64,000 nucleotides of DNA, from the NCBI RefSeq assembly GCF_025642155.1, contig NZ_CP106798.1, positions 6,820,001-6,884,000 of the forward strand, given 5' to 3'. The stretch is from Streptomyces sp. HUAS 15-9 (GTDB lineage Bacteria > Actinomycetota > Actinomycetes > Streptomycetales > Streptomycetaceae). Every line of letters starts with the position of its first letter. Position 1 is the stretch's first letter. The notes under the pieces are model-generated. The model was not told where the DNA came from and ran no database searches. It was given only the letters and a program-made list of their open reading frames with translations. Made by a program: the position numbers and the translations under genes. Shown piece by piece: positions 28,701 to 36,204 of the stretch.

Positions 28701-29591
28701 CATCGACGGGAAGATCCGGTACGCCAGCTGTGTGTCCCGGCCGACCTTCACGTTCACGTCGAAGACCTTGTTGTACGAGTACGCGTGGCCGGCCCCCGTG
28801 TGCCGCCCCGCGTACCGCAGGGCCCGGGTGCCGGTGAAGCCGGCGCGGGCCTTGGCGGTCGGCGAGCCGCTCGGCCCGTGGTCGACGAGGGAGAGCATGT
28901 CCTGCGGGACCGGGCCGCCGCTGCCGCCCGTCGAGAACTGGACATCGGCGAGCTGCACGATGCCGGGGGCGCCGTTGTTCTTCGTGATGTCGAGCCGGAA
29001 GTGCTGGTACTCGGCCGGCTGGGCGAGGTCGTACGACTTGGTCCGGAAGCGTTCGGAGAAGGTCTCGCCGGAGCGGGTGTCGAGGGTCTTCCAGTCCTTG
29101 CCGTCCGTCGAGCCCTGAAGGGTCCAGTCCTTCGGGTCGCGCTCGTCGTAGTCATTGGCCGACGTGAGCGCGTACGTCATGAGTTCGATGGGTTTGTCCA
29201 GGTCGAACTCGACCCAGCCGGTGGGCTCGAAGGCCAGCCACTTCGTGCCCGGTTCGCCGTCGACGAGGTTCTCCTTCACCTCGCCCGCGCCCGTGTTCTC
29301 GGCGCTCGCCCGAACGTCGGTGACATGGTCGGTCACATTGCCCGGGATGCCGGTGCTGTAGCCGCCGTCGACGCCCGAGGCGCGCTTGCTCCCGTCCGGC
29401 GCCGTGTCGACGGTGTTCAGCCAGTCCGGGGCCGGGTCGTCAGCTTCGAACGAGGATGCGAACTCCCGGTCGGCGGCGGGCGTCCGGTCGGGCCGGGCGA
29501 CCGCGGCTCCCTGCGAGGCCACCGCCATGGCGAAGGCGGTCGTGAGGACGGCCGCCGTACCGAATCTGTGCCGAGTTCTCCGCTGCAACAA
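25785..29591 (-). CDS. Secreted GH92 alpha-mannosidase with terminal F5/8-type-C (discoidin-like) domains
   Basis: About 1268 residues. A long signal peptide (QRRTRHRFGTAAVLTTAF... to ASQGA) precedes an F5/8-C-like sugar-binding domain (about 60-200; ENLVDGEPGTKWLAFEPTGW), a jelly-roll region, and the GH92 catalytic core with GDEDNGEQSAWYLFSSLGFYP. A second F5/8-C-like domain closes the protein (GWTLQGSADGTTWQTLDRRT). It should release mannose from branched glycans outside the cell. The start is uncertain: TTG at 29589-29591 is chosen because GGGAGGG lies 8 bp upstream and the signal peptide then begins properly; the open frame reaches a GTG at 29663, but that would place the GACAACGTTGTC operator inside the coding region. 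Its stop is 9 bp from the convergent NB-ARC gene. Confidence 0.88.
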   Translation of the reverse strand: MLQRRTRHRFGTAAVLTTAFAMAVASQGAAVARPDRTPAADREFASSFEADDPAPDWLNTVDTAPDGSKRASGVDGGYSTGIPGNVTDHVTDVRASAENTGAGEVKENLVDGEPGTKWLAFEPTGWVEFDLDKPIELMTYALTSANDYDERDPKDWTLQGSTDGKDWKTLDTRSGETFSERFRTKSYDLAQPAEYQHFRLDITKNNGAPGIVQLADVQFSTGGSGGPVPQDMLSLVDHGPSGSPTAKARAGFTGTRALRYAGRHTGAGHAYSYNKVFDVNVKVGRDTQLAYRIFPSMADGDRDYDATNVSVDLAFTDGTYLSDLGARDQHGFPLSPRGQGAAKALYVNQWNDVASRIGSVAAGRTVDRILLAYDSPSGPAKFRGWIDDVTLRPIAPEPPRAHLSDYALTTRGTNSSGSFSRGNNFPATALPHGFNFWTPVTNASSLSWLYEYARANNDANLPTIQAFSASHEPSPWMGDRQTFQLMPSAAAGTPDTGRTARALAFRHENETARPYYYGVRFENGLRAEMTPTDHAAALRFSYPGDDASVLFDNVTEQAGLTLDKDHGIVTGYSDVKSGLSTGATRLFVYGQFDKPVTDGDSSGVKGYLRFDAGADRTVTLRLATSLISIDQAKDNLRQEIPDGTSFATVKARAQRTWDRLLGKVEVEGATPDQLTTLYSSMYRLYLYPNSGFEKVAGKDQYASPFSPMPGPDTPTHTGAKIVDGRVYVNNGFWDTYRTTWPSYSLLTPSQAGDMVDGFVQQYKDGGWTSRWSSPGYADLMTGTSSDVAFADAYVKGVRFDAKAAYDAALKNATVVPPTSGVGRKGMSTSPFLGYTGTDTHEGLSWAMEGYVNDYGIAKMGEALYEKTKEKHYKDESEYFLNRAQDYVDLFDSKAGFFQGRDAKGNWRLDSSKYDPRVWGYDYTETNGWGYAFTAPQDSRGLANLYGGRGALGDKLDEYFSTPETASPDFVGSYGGVIHEMTEARDVRMGMYGHSNQVAHHVIYMYDAAGQPWKAQRYVREALSRLYTGSEIGQGYHGDEDNGEQSAWYLFSSLGFYPLVMGSGEYAIGSPLFTKATVHLENGRDLVIRAPRNSAKNVYVQGLTVNGRPWTSTSLPHSLLARGGVLDFRMGAKPSAWGTGKNAAPVSITRDDKVPTPRADVLKGDGALFDNTSATDAAVTSVDLPVGGATKAVQYTLTSSTDRTKAPAGWTLQGSADGTTWQTLDRRTGESFAWDRQTRAFTIASPGSYTKYRLVLDGEATLAEVELLA

Positions 29592-29619
29592 AACGGGTTC
29601 CCTCCCTGCGCGGGCTTCG

Positions 29620-29631
29620 GACAACGTTGTC
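29620..29631. promoter_or_regulatory. GACAACGTTGTC operator upstream of second GH92 gene
   Basis: Perfect 12-bp palindrome identical to 19135-19146, about 30 bp before the TTG start. It supports co-regulation of the two mannosidases. Confidence 0.7.
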
Positions 29632-29821
29632 AAATTCGTGCGCAGGATCCAGTAGGTGGCCAAGTGGCCATTGATGTCAAGGGTGTTGGGTGTGGCATTC
29701 AGGGGCCTATGTCGCGGACTTTTCCGGCAGCGCGGTCACAGGCGGCTCATATTTCCGTGAGGTCTCAACTCGGAAAAGACCCATGGCCAACCTTGCGTTC
29801 GATCTTGCTCCGTCGGCCGGA

Positions 29822-29837
29822 AGTGGACTATACCTGT
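29822..29837. promoter_or_regulatory. dre-like DasR binding site upstream of ngcE
   Basis: AGTGGACTATACCTGT matches 12 of 16 bases of the symmetric dre form AGTGGTCTAGACCACT bound by the GlcNAc-responsive GntR regulator DasR (consensus is established; this site is inferred). It is 94 bp before the ngcE start and overlaps a TATACCT -10-like element. Confidence 0.55.
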
Positions 29838-29930
29838 CGGCGTTTCCTGCACGACCCAGCGCTACCCGACCGCGGTGCCGGGGAGGATCCGGTTCACCGC
29901 CTGAGTCCTGGAGAAGGCGAGGACTTGAGC

Positions 29931-31376
29931 ATGGGATCCCAATCCGCAGCGAACCACGGTGCCGAGGGTGTGGGCCGCCGTGATCTGATCAAGCGGTCCG
30001 CCGCACTCGGTCTGCTCACCATTCCCACGGCGGGCTTCCTGTCCGCCTGCGCGAGCGGCGGTGGCGACGGCTCCAACGACGGCGGCGACCAGGGCAAGAC
30101 GTCCAAGTCGAACCCGTTCGGCGTGAAGAAGGGCGGCAATCTCGACGTCGTCGTCTTCAAGGGCGGCTACGGCGACGACTACGCCAAGGCGTGGGAGGCG
30201 GACTACAAGAAGAAGCTCGGCATCACCTCCGCCCACACCGGCACCCAGGAGATCACGGGCAAGCTCCAGCCGCGCTTCAACGCCGGCAACCCGCCGGACA
30301 TCGTGGACGACTCAGGCGCCCAGCAGATCAAGATCGACGTCCTCTACAAGAACGGCCAGCTGCTCGACCTCGCCCCGGTGCTCGACGCGCCGGCGGTCGA
30401 CGACCCGAGCAAGAAGGTCCGTGACCTCATCATCCCCGGCACCCTCGACGCGGGTATGCAGGAGGGCAAGATCGTCGCCCTCAACTACATCTACACCGTG
30501 TGGGGTCTGTGGTACTCCGGCAAGCTCTTCAAGGAGAAGGGCTGGCAGGAGCCCAAGACCTGGGCCGACTTCCTCACCGTCTGCCAGGACGCCAAGAAGC
30601 AGGGCATCGGCGGCCTGGCCCACCAGGGCAAGTACCCGTACTACATCAACGTCGCCATCATGGACCTGATCGCCAAGACCGGCGGTCTGGACGCGATGAA
30701 GGCGATCGACAACCTCGACCCCAAGGCGTTCGTCGGCTCGGACGCGGCCAAGGCCGGTGTCGAGGCGATCTACGAGGTCGTCGAGAAGGGCCTGCTGATG
30801 CCCGGCACCAACGGCCTGACCCACACCGAGTCCCAGACCCGCTGGAACCAGTACAAGGCCGCCTTCATCACCTGTGGCTCCTGGCTGGAGAACGAGCAGC
30901 TCAAGCAGACGCCCGCGGACTTCGACATGAAGTTCATGCCGATGCCGCTGCTGCCCGGCAGCAAGCTGCCGTTCGAGGCGATCCGGGCCGGCTCCGGCGA
31001 GCCCTTCATCATCCCGGCGAAGGCGAAGAACCTGGCCGGGGCGAAGGAGTTCATGCGCCGCATGCTCTCCAAGGAGTGGTCGACGCTGTTCGCCAAGGAG
31101 GCCAACTCGCTCACCATCCTCAAGGACGGCGTCGACCCCAGCGTCAAGCTCCGGCCGGGCACCCAGTCCACGGTCGAGGCGTCCAAGGCGGCCGGTGACA
31201 ACACCTTCCGGTACCTCTACCCCGAGTGGTACAGCGAGATGGACACCGCCATCCAGGCGGCCTCCAACGAACTGATGGCCAAGCGCATCCAGCCGAAGGA
31301 GTGGCTCAAGCGGGCCCAGGCCGCGGTCGACAAGCAGGCCAAGGACCCGGCCTCCAAGAAGAACCACCGGGACTGA
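29931..31376 (+). CDS. ngcE: ABC transporter sugar-binding lipoprotein NgcE (GlcNAc / N,N'-diacetylchitobiose)
   Basis: 481-residue family 1 extracellular solute-binding protein. A twin-arginine motif (RRDLIKR) is followed by a hydrophobic stretch and the lipobox GFLSAC, so it is exported folded and lipid-anchored. A Gly/Asp-rich linker follows, then the binding lobes (FNAGNPPDIVDDSGAQQ, ITCGSWLENEQ). Identification as NgcE rests on strong overall resemblance and on gene order ngcEFG-rok7B7-xylFGH-dxs, as in S. coelicolor. There NgcE binds chitobiose with low affinity. ATG 29931 follows GGCGAGGA. A dre-like site lies in the promoter region. A perfect 11-bp hairpin separates it from ngcF and may raise binding-protein mRNA relative to permeases. 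Confidence 0.9.
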   Translation: MGSQSAANHGAEGVGRRDLIKRSAALGLLTIPTAGFLSACASGGGDGSNDGGDQGKTSKSNPFGVKKGGNLDVVVFKGGYGDDYAKAWEADYKKKLGITSAHTGTQEITGKLQPRFNAGNPPDIVDDSGAQQIKIDVLYKNGQLLDLAPVLDAPAVDDPSKKVRDLIIPGTLDAGMQEGKIVALNYIYTVWGLWYSGKLFKEKGWQEPKTWADFLTVCQDAKKQGIGGLAHQGKYPYYINVAIMDLIAKTGGLDAMKAIDNLDPKAFVGSDAAKAGVEAIYEVVEKGLLMPGTNGLTHTESQTRWNQYKAAFITCGSWLENEQLKQTPADFDMKFMPMPLLPGSKLPFEAIRAGSGEPFIIPAKAKNLAGAKEFMRRMLSKEWSTLFAKEANSLTILKDGVDPSVKLRPGTQSTVEASKAAGDNTFRYLYPEWYSEMDTAIQAASNELMAKRIQPKEWLKRAQAAVDKQAKDPASKKNHRD

Positions 31377-31389
31377 CCGCACGCCGTAT

Positions 31390-31415
31390 CCCGGGCCGGA
31401 GCGATCCGGCCCGGG
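31390..31415 (+). terminator. Intra-operon hairpin between ngcE and ngcF
   Basis: CCCGGGCCGGA (31390-31400) pairs perfectly with 31405-31415 around GCGA. It probably acts as a partial terminator or a stabiliser of the upstream ngcE message. Confidence 0.75.
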
Positions 31416-31441
31416 GGAGGACACCAGGGGCAGGAAGGCCA

Positions 31442-32377
31442 ATGCGCAAAGGGCAGTACAGATTCGTCGCGGGATTTCTCTTCGTGCCCGTGGCGCTTTA
31501 CGTGATCTTCGTGATCTGGCCGTACATCCAGACGTTCGGCTATTCGCTGACCGACTGGAAGGGCCAGTCGCAGACCTTCAAGTTCGTCGGACTGGACAAC
31601 TACAAGGCGCTGTTCCAGGACGACGTCTTCATGCAGGCCATCTGGCACAACATCCTGTTCCTGATCTTCATCCCGGTGATCACCATTCTGCTCGCCCTGT
31701 TCTTCGCCTTCATGGTGAACGCGGGCGGCCGCGGCAGGGCGGGCGGAGTGCAGGGCGTCGCCGGATCCCGGTTCTACAAAATCGTCTACTTCTTCCCGCA
31801 GGTGCTGTCGCTGGCGATCGTCGCGGTGCTGTTCAACGCGGTGTACCGCAGTGACGGCGGCGGCCTGCTCAACGGCTTCCTGATCAAACTCGGACTCGTC
31901 GACCCCGACAATCCCATGGAATGGCTCAACGAGCCCAACCTGGTGCTGTGGATGCTGATCGCCGCCGTGGTCTGGCACGGCGTCGGCTTCTATCTGGTGC
32001 TGTTCTCGGCCGCCATGCAGTCCATTCCGAAGGACATCTACGAGGCCGCCCTCATCGACGGCGCGGGCCGCAACCAGTCCTTCTTCCGCATCACTTTGCC
32101 CCTGTTGTGGGACACCGTGCAGACCGCGTGGGTCTATCTGGGTATCGTCGCGATGGACATGTTCGTCCTGGTTTCTTCCATGACTCAGAACATGGGCGCG
32201 TACGGCGGCGGCCCCGATCACCACAGCGACGTGATGTCGACGGTGATGATGCGCAACTTCCAATACTTCGGGAAGAGCGGCTACGCCTGTGCCATGGGCG
32301 TGGTCATGCTGGTGCTCACCCTGGTCCTGTCCGTGGTCATGCTGCGCGCCACCCGCCGCGAGCGCGTCGAGTTCTGA
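31442..32377 (+). CDS. ngcF: ABC sugar transporter permease NgcF
   Basis: 311-residue membrane protein with six predicted helices, the first from residue 8 (FVAGFLFVPVALYVIFVIW). The cytoplasmic EAA loop reads EAALIDGAGRNQSFFRITLP, the contact for the ATPase subunit. It belongs to the MalF/UgpA-type CUT1 permeases. ATG 31442 follows GCAGGAAGG. It forms the transport channel with NgcG, whose gene begins 17 bp later. No ATPase is encoded in this cluster; CUT1 sugar importers in Streptomyces commonly share the MsiK ATPase encoded elsewhere, which is established for several systems and inferred here. Confidence 0.93.
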   Translation: MRKGQYRFVAGFLFVPVALYVIFVIWPYIQTFGYSLTDWKGQSQTFKFVGLDNYKALFQDDVFMQAIWHNILFLIFIPVITILLALFFAFMVNAGGRGRAGGVQGVAGSRFYKIVYFFPQVLSLAIVAVLFNAVYRSDGGGLLNGFLIKLGLVDPDNPMEWLNEPNLVLWMLIAAVVWHGVGFYLVLFSAAMQSIPKDIYEAALIDGAGRNQSFFRITLPLLWDTVQTAWVYLGIVAMDMFVLVSSMTQNMGAYGGGPDHHSDVMSTVMMRNFQYFGKSGYACAMGVVMLVLTLVLSVVMLRATRRERVEF

Positions 32378-32394
32378 GCGGGAGATACGACGAC

Positions 32395-33318
32395 ATGAGC
32401 GCACCTTCGAAGGAGACCGAGGCCGTTCCCGCCGAGCGGCCCGTCGACAAGGTCTCCGTACACCCCGGCGAGCAGCGCGGCGAGGGCATCGTCCTGAACG
32501 TCTTCTCGCACGGCTTCCTCGCCCTGTGGGCCCTGCTGATCGTGCTGCCGCTGCTCTGGCTGGTGCTCAGCTCGTTCAAGACCGACGCCCAGATCGGCGG
32601 CTCGGCCTTCGGCTGGCCGCACGACTGGTCCTTCGACGTCTTCCACCGCGCCTGGAACAAGGGTATCGGCGACTACTTCCTGAACACCGTCATCGTGCTG
32701 GTGTTCAGCGTGCCGCTGACGATGCTCTTCGGCTCGATGGCCGCGTACGTCCTGGCCCGCTACAAGTTCTGGGGCAACCGGCTCCTCTACTACTTCTTCG
32801 TCGCCGGCGCGATGTTCCCGGTGTTCCTGGCTCTGGTCCCGCTGTTCTTCATGGTCAAACGGCTGGACATGCTGAACACCTACCAGGGCCTGATCCTGGT
32901 CTACATCGCCTACTCGATGCCGTTCACCGTGTTCTTCATGCACGCCTTCTTCCGGACCCTGCCCACGGCGGTCTTCGAGGCGGCCATCCTGGACGGCGCC
33001 TCGCACACCCGCACCTTCTTCCAGGTGATGCTTCCGATGGCGAAGCCGGGACTGATCAGCGTCGGGATCTTCAACACTTTGGGCCAGTGGAACCAGTTCA
33101 TCCTGCCGACGGTCCTCATGCAGCCGCAGAGCGGCTCGGACCCCGAGCGCTATGTCCTCACCCAGGGCCTCATCCAGCTCCAGCAACAGCAAGGATACGC
33201 CTCTGACCTGCCAGTTCTCTTCGCGGGTGTGACGATCGCCATGATCCCGATGCTGGTCGTGTACCTCTCCTTCCAGCGTCAGGTGCAGGCCGGACTGACC
33301 TCGGCGACCCTGAAATAG
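32395..33318 (+). CDS. ngcG: ABC sugar transporter permease NgcG
   Basis: 307-residue MalG/UgpE-type permease partner of NgcF. A charged N-terminal tail of about 40 residues (SAPSKETEAVPAERPVDK) precedes six membrane helices (first LALWALLIVLPLLWLVLSSF). The EAA motif is EAAILDGASHTRTFFQVMLP. ATG 32395 follows GGGAGATACGACG. It is the last gene of the ngc operon; about 210 bp separate it from the ROK regulator gene. Confidence 0.93.
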   Translation: MSAPSKETEAVPAERPVDKVSVHPGEQRGEGIVLNVFSHGFLALWALLIVLPLLWLVLSSFKTDAQIGGSAFGWPHDWSFDVFHRAWNKGIGDYFLNTVIVLVFSVPLTMLFGSMAAYVLARYKFWGNRLLYYFFVAGAMFPVFLALVPLFFMVKRLDMLNTYQGLILVYIAYSMPFTVFFMHAFFRTLPTAVFEAAILDGASHTRTFFQVMLPMAKPGLISVGIFNTLGQWNQFILPTVLMQPQSGSDPERYVLTQGLIQLQQQQGYASDLPVLFAGVTIAMIPMLVVYLSFQRQVQAGLTSATLK

Positions 33319-33527
33319 TGCCTGCTGACAGGCGCTCTGCGTAGCGCTTCGAAACGGTCCGTACGCGCGCCGTTCCCGGGTCCGGGGGCGGCGCGCGGTG
33401 GTGTGGGCAAGACCCCGGAAACAGTTCAACCTCTTGACGGGAGCGGACCCGAACGGCTCAGCTTAGAGTTCACTAGTTGGACATAGACGGGACCTCGCCG
33501 AGGCGGTCCCGCGCGCAGGAGGTCGTC

Positions 33528-34727
33528 GTGGAGACTCCGGGGTCGCAGTCGTCACTGCACCGAGCCAACCTGGAGAGGGTCGTGCGTGCCGTACGACTCG
33601 CCGGTTCGCTCACGCAGGCGGAGATCGCAAGGACCACGGGCCTGTCCGCAGCAACGGTCTCCAATATCGTTCGGGAGCTGAAGGACGGCGGAACGGTCGA
33701 GGTCACGCCCACGTCGGCGGGTGGCCGCAGGGCACGCAGCGTCTCCCTGAGCGGGGACGCGGGGATAGTGATCGGGGTCGATTTCGGCCATACGCATCTG
33801 CGGGTAGCGGTCGGCAATCTGGCCCATCAGGTACTTGCCGAGGAGTCCGAGCCGCTGGATGTGGACGCCTCCGCGGCACAGGGCTTCGACCGGGCGGAAC
33901 AGCTGGTCAACCGCCTGATCGCGGCGACGGGAGTGGATCGCTCCAAGATTGCCGGCGTGGGTCTGGGCGTACCCGGCCCGATCGATCTGGAGTCCGGCAC
34001 GCTCGGCTCGTCCGCGATCCTGCCGGGCTGGAGCGGTACCAGACCCGCCGAGGAGCTGCGGGGGCGGCTCGGCGTACCGGTGCACGTGGACAACGACGCC
34101 AACCTGGGCGCCCTCGGCGAGCTGGTCTGGGGCAGCGGCCGGGGAGTTCGTGATCTTGCTTACATCAAGGTCGCGAGCGGTGTCGGTGCTGGTCTGGTGA
34201 TCGAGGGGAAGATCTATCGCGGCCCAGGCGGCACGGCGGGTGAAATCGGGCATATTACGCTGGACGAGTCCGGCCCGGTCTGCCGCTGCGGCAACCGCGG
34301 CTGCCTGGAGACGTTCGCGGCCGCGCGCTATGTGCTCCCGCTGCTCCAGTCCAGTCATGGCACCGACCTGACCATGGAAGGCGTCGTACGGCTGGCCAGG
34401 GACGGTGATCCGGGCTGCCGTCGGGTGATCGCCGACGTCGGCCGCCACATCGGCAGTGGAGTGGCCAATCTCTGCAATCTCCTGAACCCGAGCCGGGTGG
34501 TCCTCGGCGGTGATCTCGCGGAGGCCGGAGAGCTGGTTCTGGGGCCCATCAGGGAGTCCGTGAGCCGCTATGCGATCCCCAGCGCCGCCCGCCGCCTCTC
34601 CGTGCTCCCAGGGGCGCTCGGAGGCCGCGCGGAAGTACTCGGCGCGCTGGCTCTCGCCCTGAGTGAGATGGGCGATTCGACCCTTTTGGACGGTACTCTG
34701 GCTGCTGCGGCACCTGCCTTCACTTAG
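33528..34727 (+). CDS. rok7B7: ROK-family transcriptional regulator Rok7B7
   Basis: 399-residue ROK regulator. An N-terminal winged helix (GSLTQAEIARTTGLSAATVSNIV) is joined to a sugar-kinase-like domain: VIGVDFGHTHLRVAVG phosphate loop, GVGLGVPGPID, DNDANLGALGE, and the zinc site CRCGNRGCLE. Identification as Rok7B7 rests on its place between ngcEFG and xylFGH. In S. coelicolor, Rok7B7 links carbon control, xylose transport and antibiotic production. GTG 33528 is preferred for its CAGGAGG site; the frame is open to 33477. Upstream, TTGACG at 33434-33439 is a -35 candidate. Kinase-type catalytic Asp is retained in DNDAN, so enzymatic loss is not obvious. Confidence 0.92.
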   Translation: METPGSQSSLHRANLERVVRAVRLAGSLTQAEIARTTGLSAATVSNIVRELKDGGTVEVTPTSAGGRRARSVSLSGDAGIVIGVDFGHTHLRVAVGNLAHQVLAEESEPLDVDASAAQGFDRAEQLVNRLIAATGVDRSKIAGVGLGVPGPIDLESGTLGSSAILPGWSGTRPAEELRGRLGVPVHVDNDANLGALGELVWGSGRGVRDLAYIKVASGVGAGLVIEGKIYRGPGGTAGEIGHITLDESGPVCRCGNRGCLETFAAARYVLPLLQSSHGTDLTMEGVVRLARDGDPGCRRVIADVGRHIGSGVANLCNLLNPSRVVLGGDLAEAGELVLGPIRESVSRYAIPSAARRLSVLPGALGGRAEVLGALALALSEMGDSTLLDGTLAAAAPAFT

Positions 34728-34756
34728 AGAACGCATGACGCCGTTGCCATCTCGTT

Positions 34757-34768
34757 AAGTATTTACTT
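34757..34768. promoter_or_regulatory. AAGTATTTACTT palindrome in the xylF promoter region
   Basis: Five-base arms with a 2-bp centre, directly before TTGACG (34770-34775), a -35 candidate for xylF. It is AT-rich in a 70% GC region and so stands out. An operator for a xylose regulator is inferred. Confidence 0.4.
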
Positions 34769-34849
34769 CTTGACGTCGAACTTGCGGCCGAGTTGACTTC
34801 GAGCCACCTCGGCCGCAGCGTTGCGGCCCTGTCAGGGAGGCACCCCCAA

Positions 34850-35950
34850 ATGAACGCAACGATGCGCAGAGTCGTCATCGGTACGGCCGCGGTTTCGATG
34901 GCACTGTCCATGGCCGCTTGTGGCAAGGCCGGCGACAAGAAGGACGACTCTTCGAGCAGCAGCTCCTCCGGCGGCAAGACCATCGGTCTGCTGCTCCCCG
35001 ACAGCGTGACCGCGCGCTACGAGAAGTTCGACAAGCCGTACTTCGAGGCGAAGGTCAGCGAGCTCTGCTCGGACTGCAAGGTCGAGTACGCGAACGCCGC
35101 CGGTGACCCGGCCAAGCAGGCCCAGCAGGTCAGCAGCATGATCACCAAGGGCGTCAAGGTCATCGTGATCAGCGCCCAGGACTCGGCCGCCATCAAGTCC
35201 TCCATCCAGACCGCCGTCAACAAGGGCATCAAGGTCGTCGCGTACGACCGCCTCGCCCAGGGCCCGGTCTCCGCGTACGTCTCCTTCGACAACGTCAAGG
35301 TCGGCCAGCTCCAGGGCCAGGCCCTGCTCGACTCGCTCGGCTCCAAGGCCACCAAGAAGTCGAAGGTCGTCATGATCAACGGTGACGACGCCGACCCGAA
35401 CGCCGGCCAGTTCAAGAAGGGCGCGCACGAGGCCCTCGACGGCAAGGTCGACATCGCCTACGAGCAGTCCGGCCTGTGGAAGGACACCGTCGCCTCCCAG
35501 AAGATGTCCGCGGCCATCACCCAGCTGGGCAAGAAGAACATCGCGGGTGTCTACTCGGCCAACGACGGCATGGCCGGTGGCATCGCCAACACGCTCAAGG
35601 GCGCCGGCATCAGCGGCATCCCGCTGACCGGTCAGGACGCGGAGCTCGCGGGCATCCAGCGCATCGTCGCCGGCACCCAGTCCTCCACCGTCTACAAGGC
35701 CTTCAAGCCGGAGGCCGAGGCCGCCGCCCAGCTCGCGGTCAACCTGCTCCAGGGCAAGGACATCAAGTCCCTCGCCAACCAGGAGCTGACCAGCGGCTCC
35801 GGCGACAAGGTGCCTTCCCAGCTGCTGACCCCGGTGTCGGTCACCAAGGCCAACATCAAGGACACGGTGATCAAGGACAAGCTGTACACGGTCCAGGACA
35901 TCTGCACCGGTGACTACGCCAAGGCCTGCAAGGCTGCCGGCCTCAAGTAA
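34850..35950 (+). CDS. xylF: D-xylose ABC transporter substrate-binding lipoprotein XylF
   Basis: 366-residue periplasmic-binding-protein-like lipoprotein (family 4 sugar-binding, Peripla_BP). The signal peptide ends with lipobox SMAAC at about residue 24, followed by a Lys/Asp/Ser linker. The core has KTIGLLLPDSVTARYEKFDKPYF, VISAQDSAAIKS, VVAYDRL (sugar-binding Arg/Asp region), VMINGDDADPNAGQFKKG and VYSANDGMAGG, typical of XylF. ATG 34850 follows CAGGGAGG. Its product delivers xylose to XylGH. The following 254-bp gap to xylG carries two strong hairpins, so most transcripts may stop after xylF. Confidence 0.93.
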   Translation: MNATMRRVVIGTAAVSMALSMAACGKAGDKKDDSSSSSSSGGKTIGLLLPDSVTARYEKFDKPYFEAKVSELCSDCKVEYANAAGDPAKQAQQVSSMITKGVKVIVISAQDSAAIKSSIQTAVNKGIKVVAYDRLAQGPVSAYVSFDNVKVGQLQGQALLDSLGSKATKKSKVVMINGDDADPNAGQFKKGAHEALDGKVDIAYEQSGLWKDTVASQKMSAAITQLGKKNIAGVYSANDGMAGGIANTLKGAGISGIPLTGQDAELAGIQRIVAGTQSSTVYKAFKPEAEAAAQLAVNLLQGKDIKSLANQELTSGSGDKVPSQLLTPVSVTKANIKDTVIKDKLYTVQDICTGDYAKACKAAGLK

Positions 35951-35963
35951 GCACTCGGCCCCC

Positions 35964-35995
35964 GCCCGGTGAGGCGCGTACGAGCCTCACCGGGC
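35964..35995 (+). terminator. Hairpin 1 between xylF and xylG
   Basis: GCCCGGTGAGGC (35964-35975) pairs perfectly with GCCTCACCGGGC (35984-35995), 14 bp after the xylF stop. It is likely a partial terminator. Confidence 0.82.
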
Positions 35996-36026
35996 ACCGA
36001 CCGCCCACGGCGGTCCCGCGAACCCC

Positions 36027-36076
36027 TCCGACGCCCGACCCGGCCTCCATACCCCGCTGCCGGGCCGGGCGTCGGA
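36027..36076 (+). terminator. Hairpin 2 between xylF and xylG
   Basis: TCCGACGCCCG (36027-36037) pairs perfectly with CGGGCGTCGGA (36066-36076), with further CCCGGC pairing inside. Together with hairpin 1 it should reduce read-through to xylGH. Confidence 0.75.
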
Positions 36077-36204
36077 CGGAACCGTTGCCAAGGGCAGCGG
36101 ATTCGCGCATGTTCATCTTGTAAACCTCGTGCTTCGTGCACGTCCCTCCGCGCCAGTCCAAGCGCGGCATCCCCGCCGGTCAGGCGGCGAAGGAGATGGT
36201 TCAC

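Noticed and set aside
27072..29930. Apparent long N-terminal extension of the ngcE frame (frame open from 27072)
   Set aside because: It is antisense to the second GH92 gene. The Tat/lipobox start at 29931 with its ribosome site is clearly the real start.
34757..34768. Assigning the AAGTATTTACTT palindrome in the xylF promoter to Rok7B7
   Set aside because: It does not fit the Rok7B7 consensus as I remember it; kept only as an unassigned palindrome.
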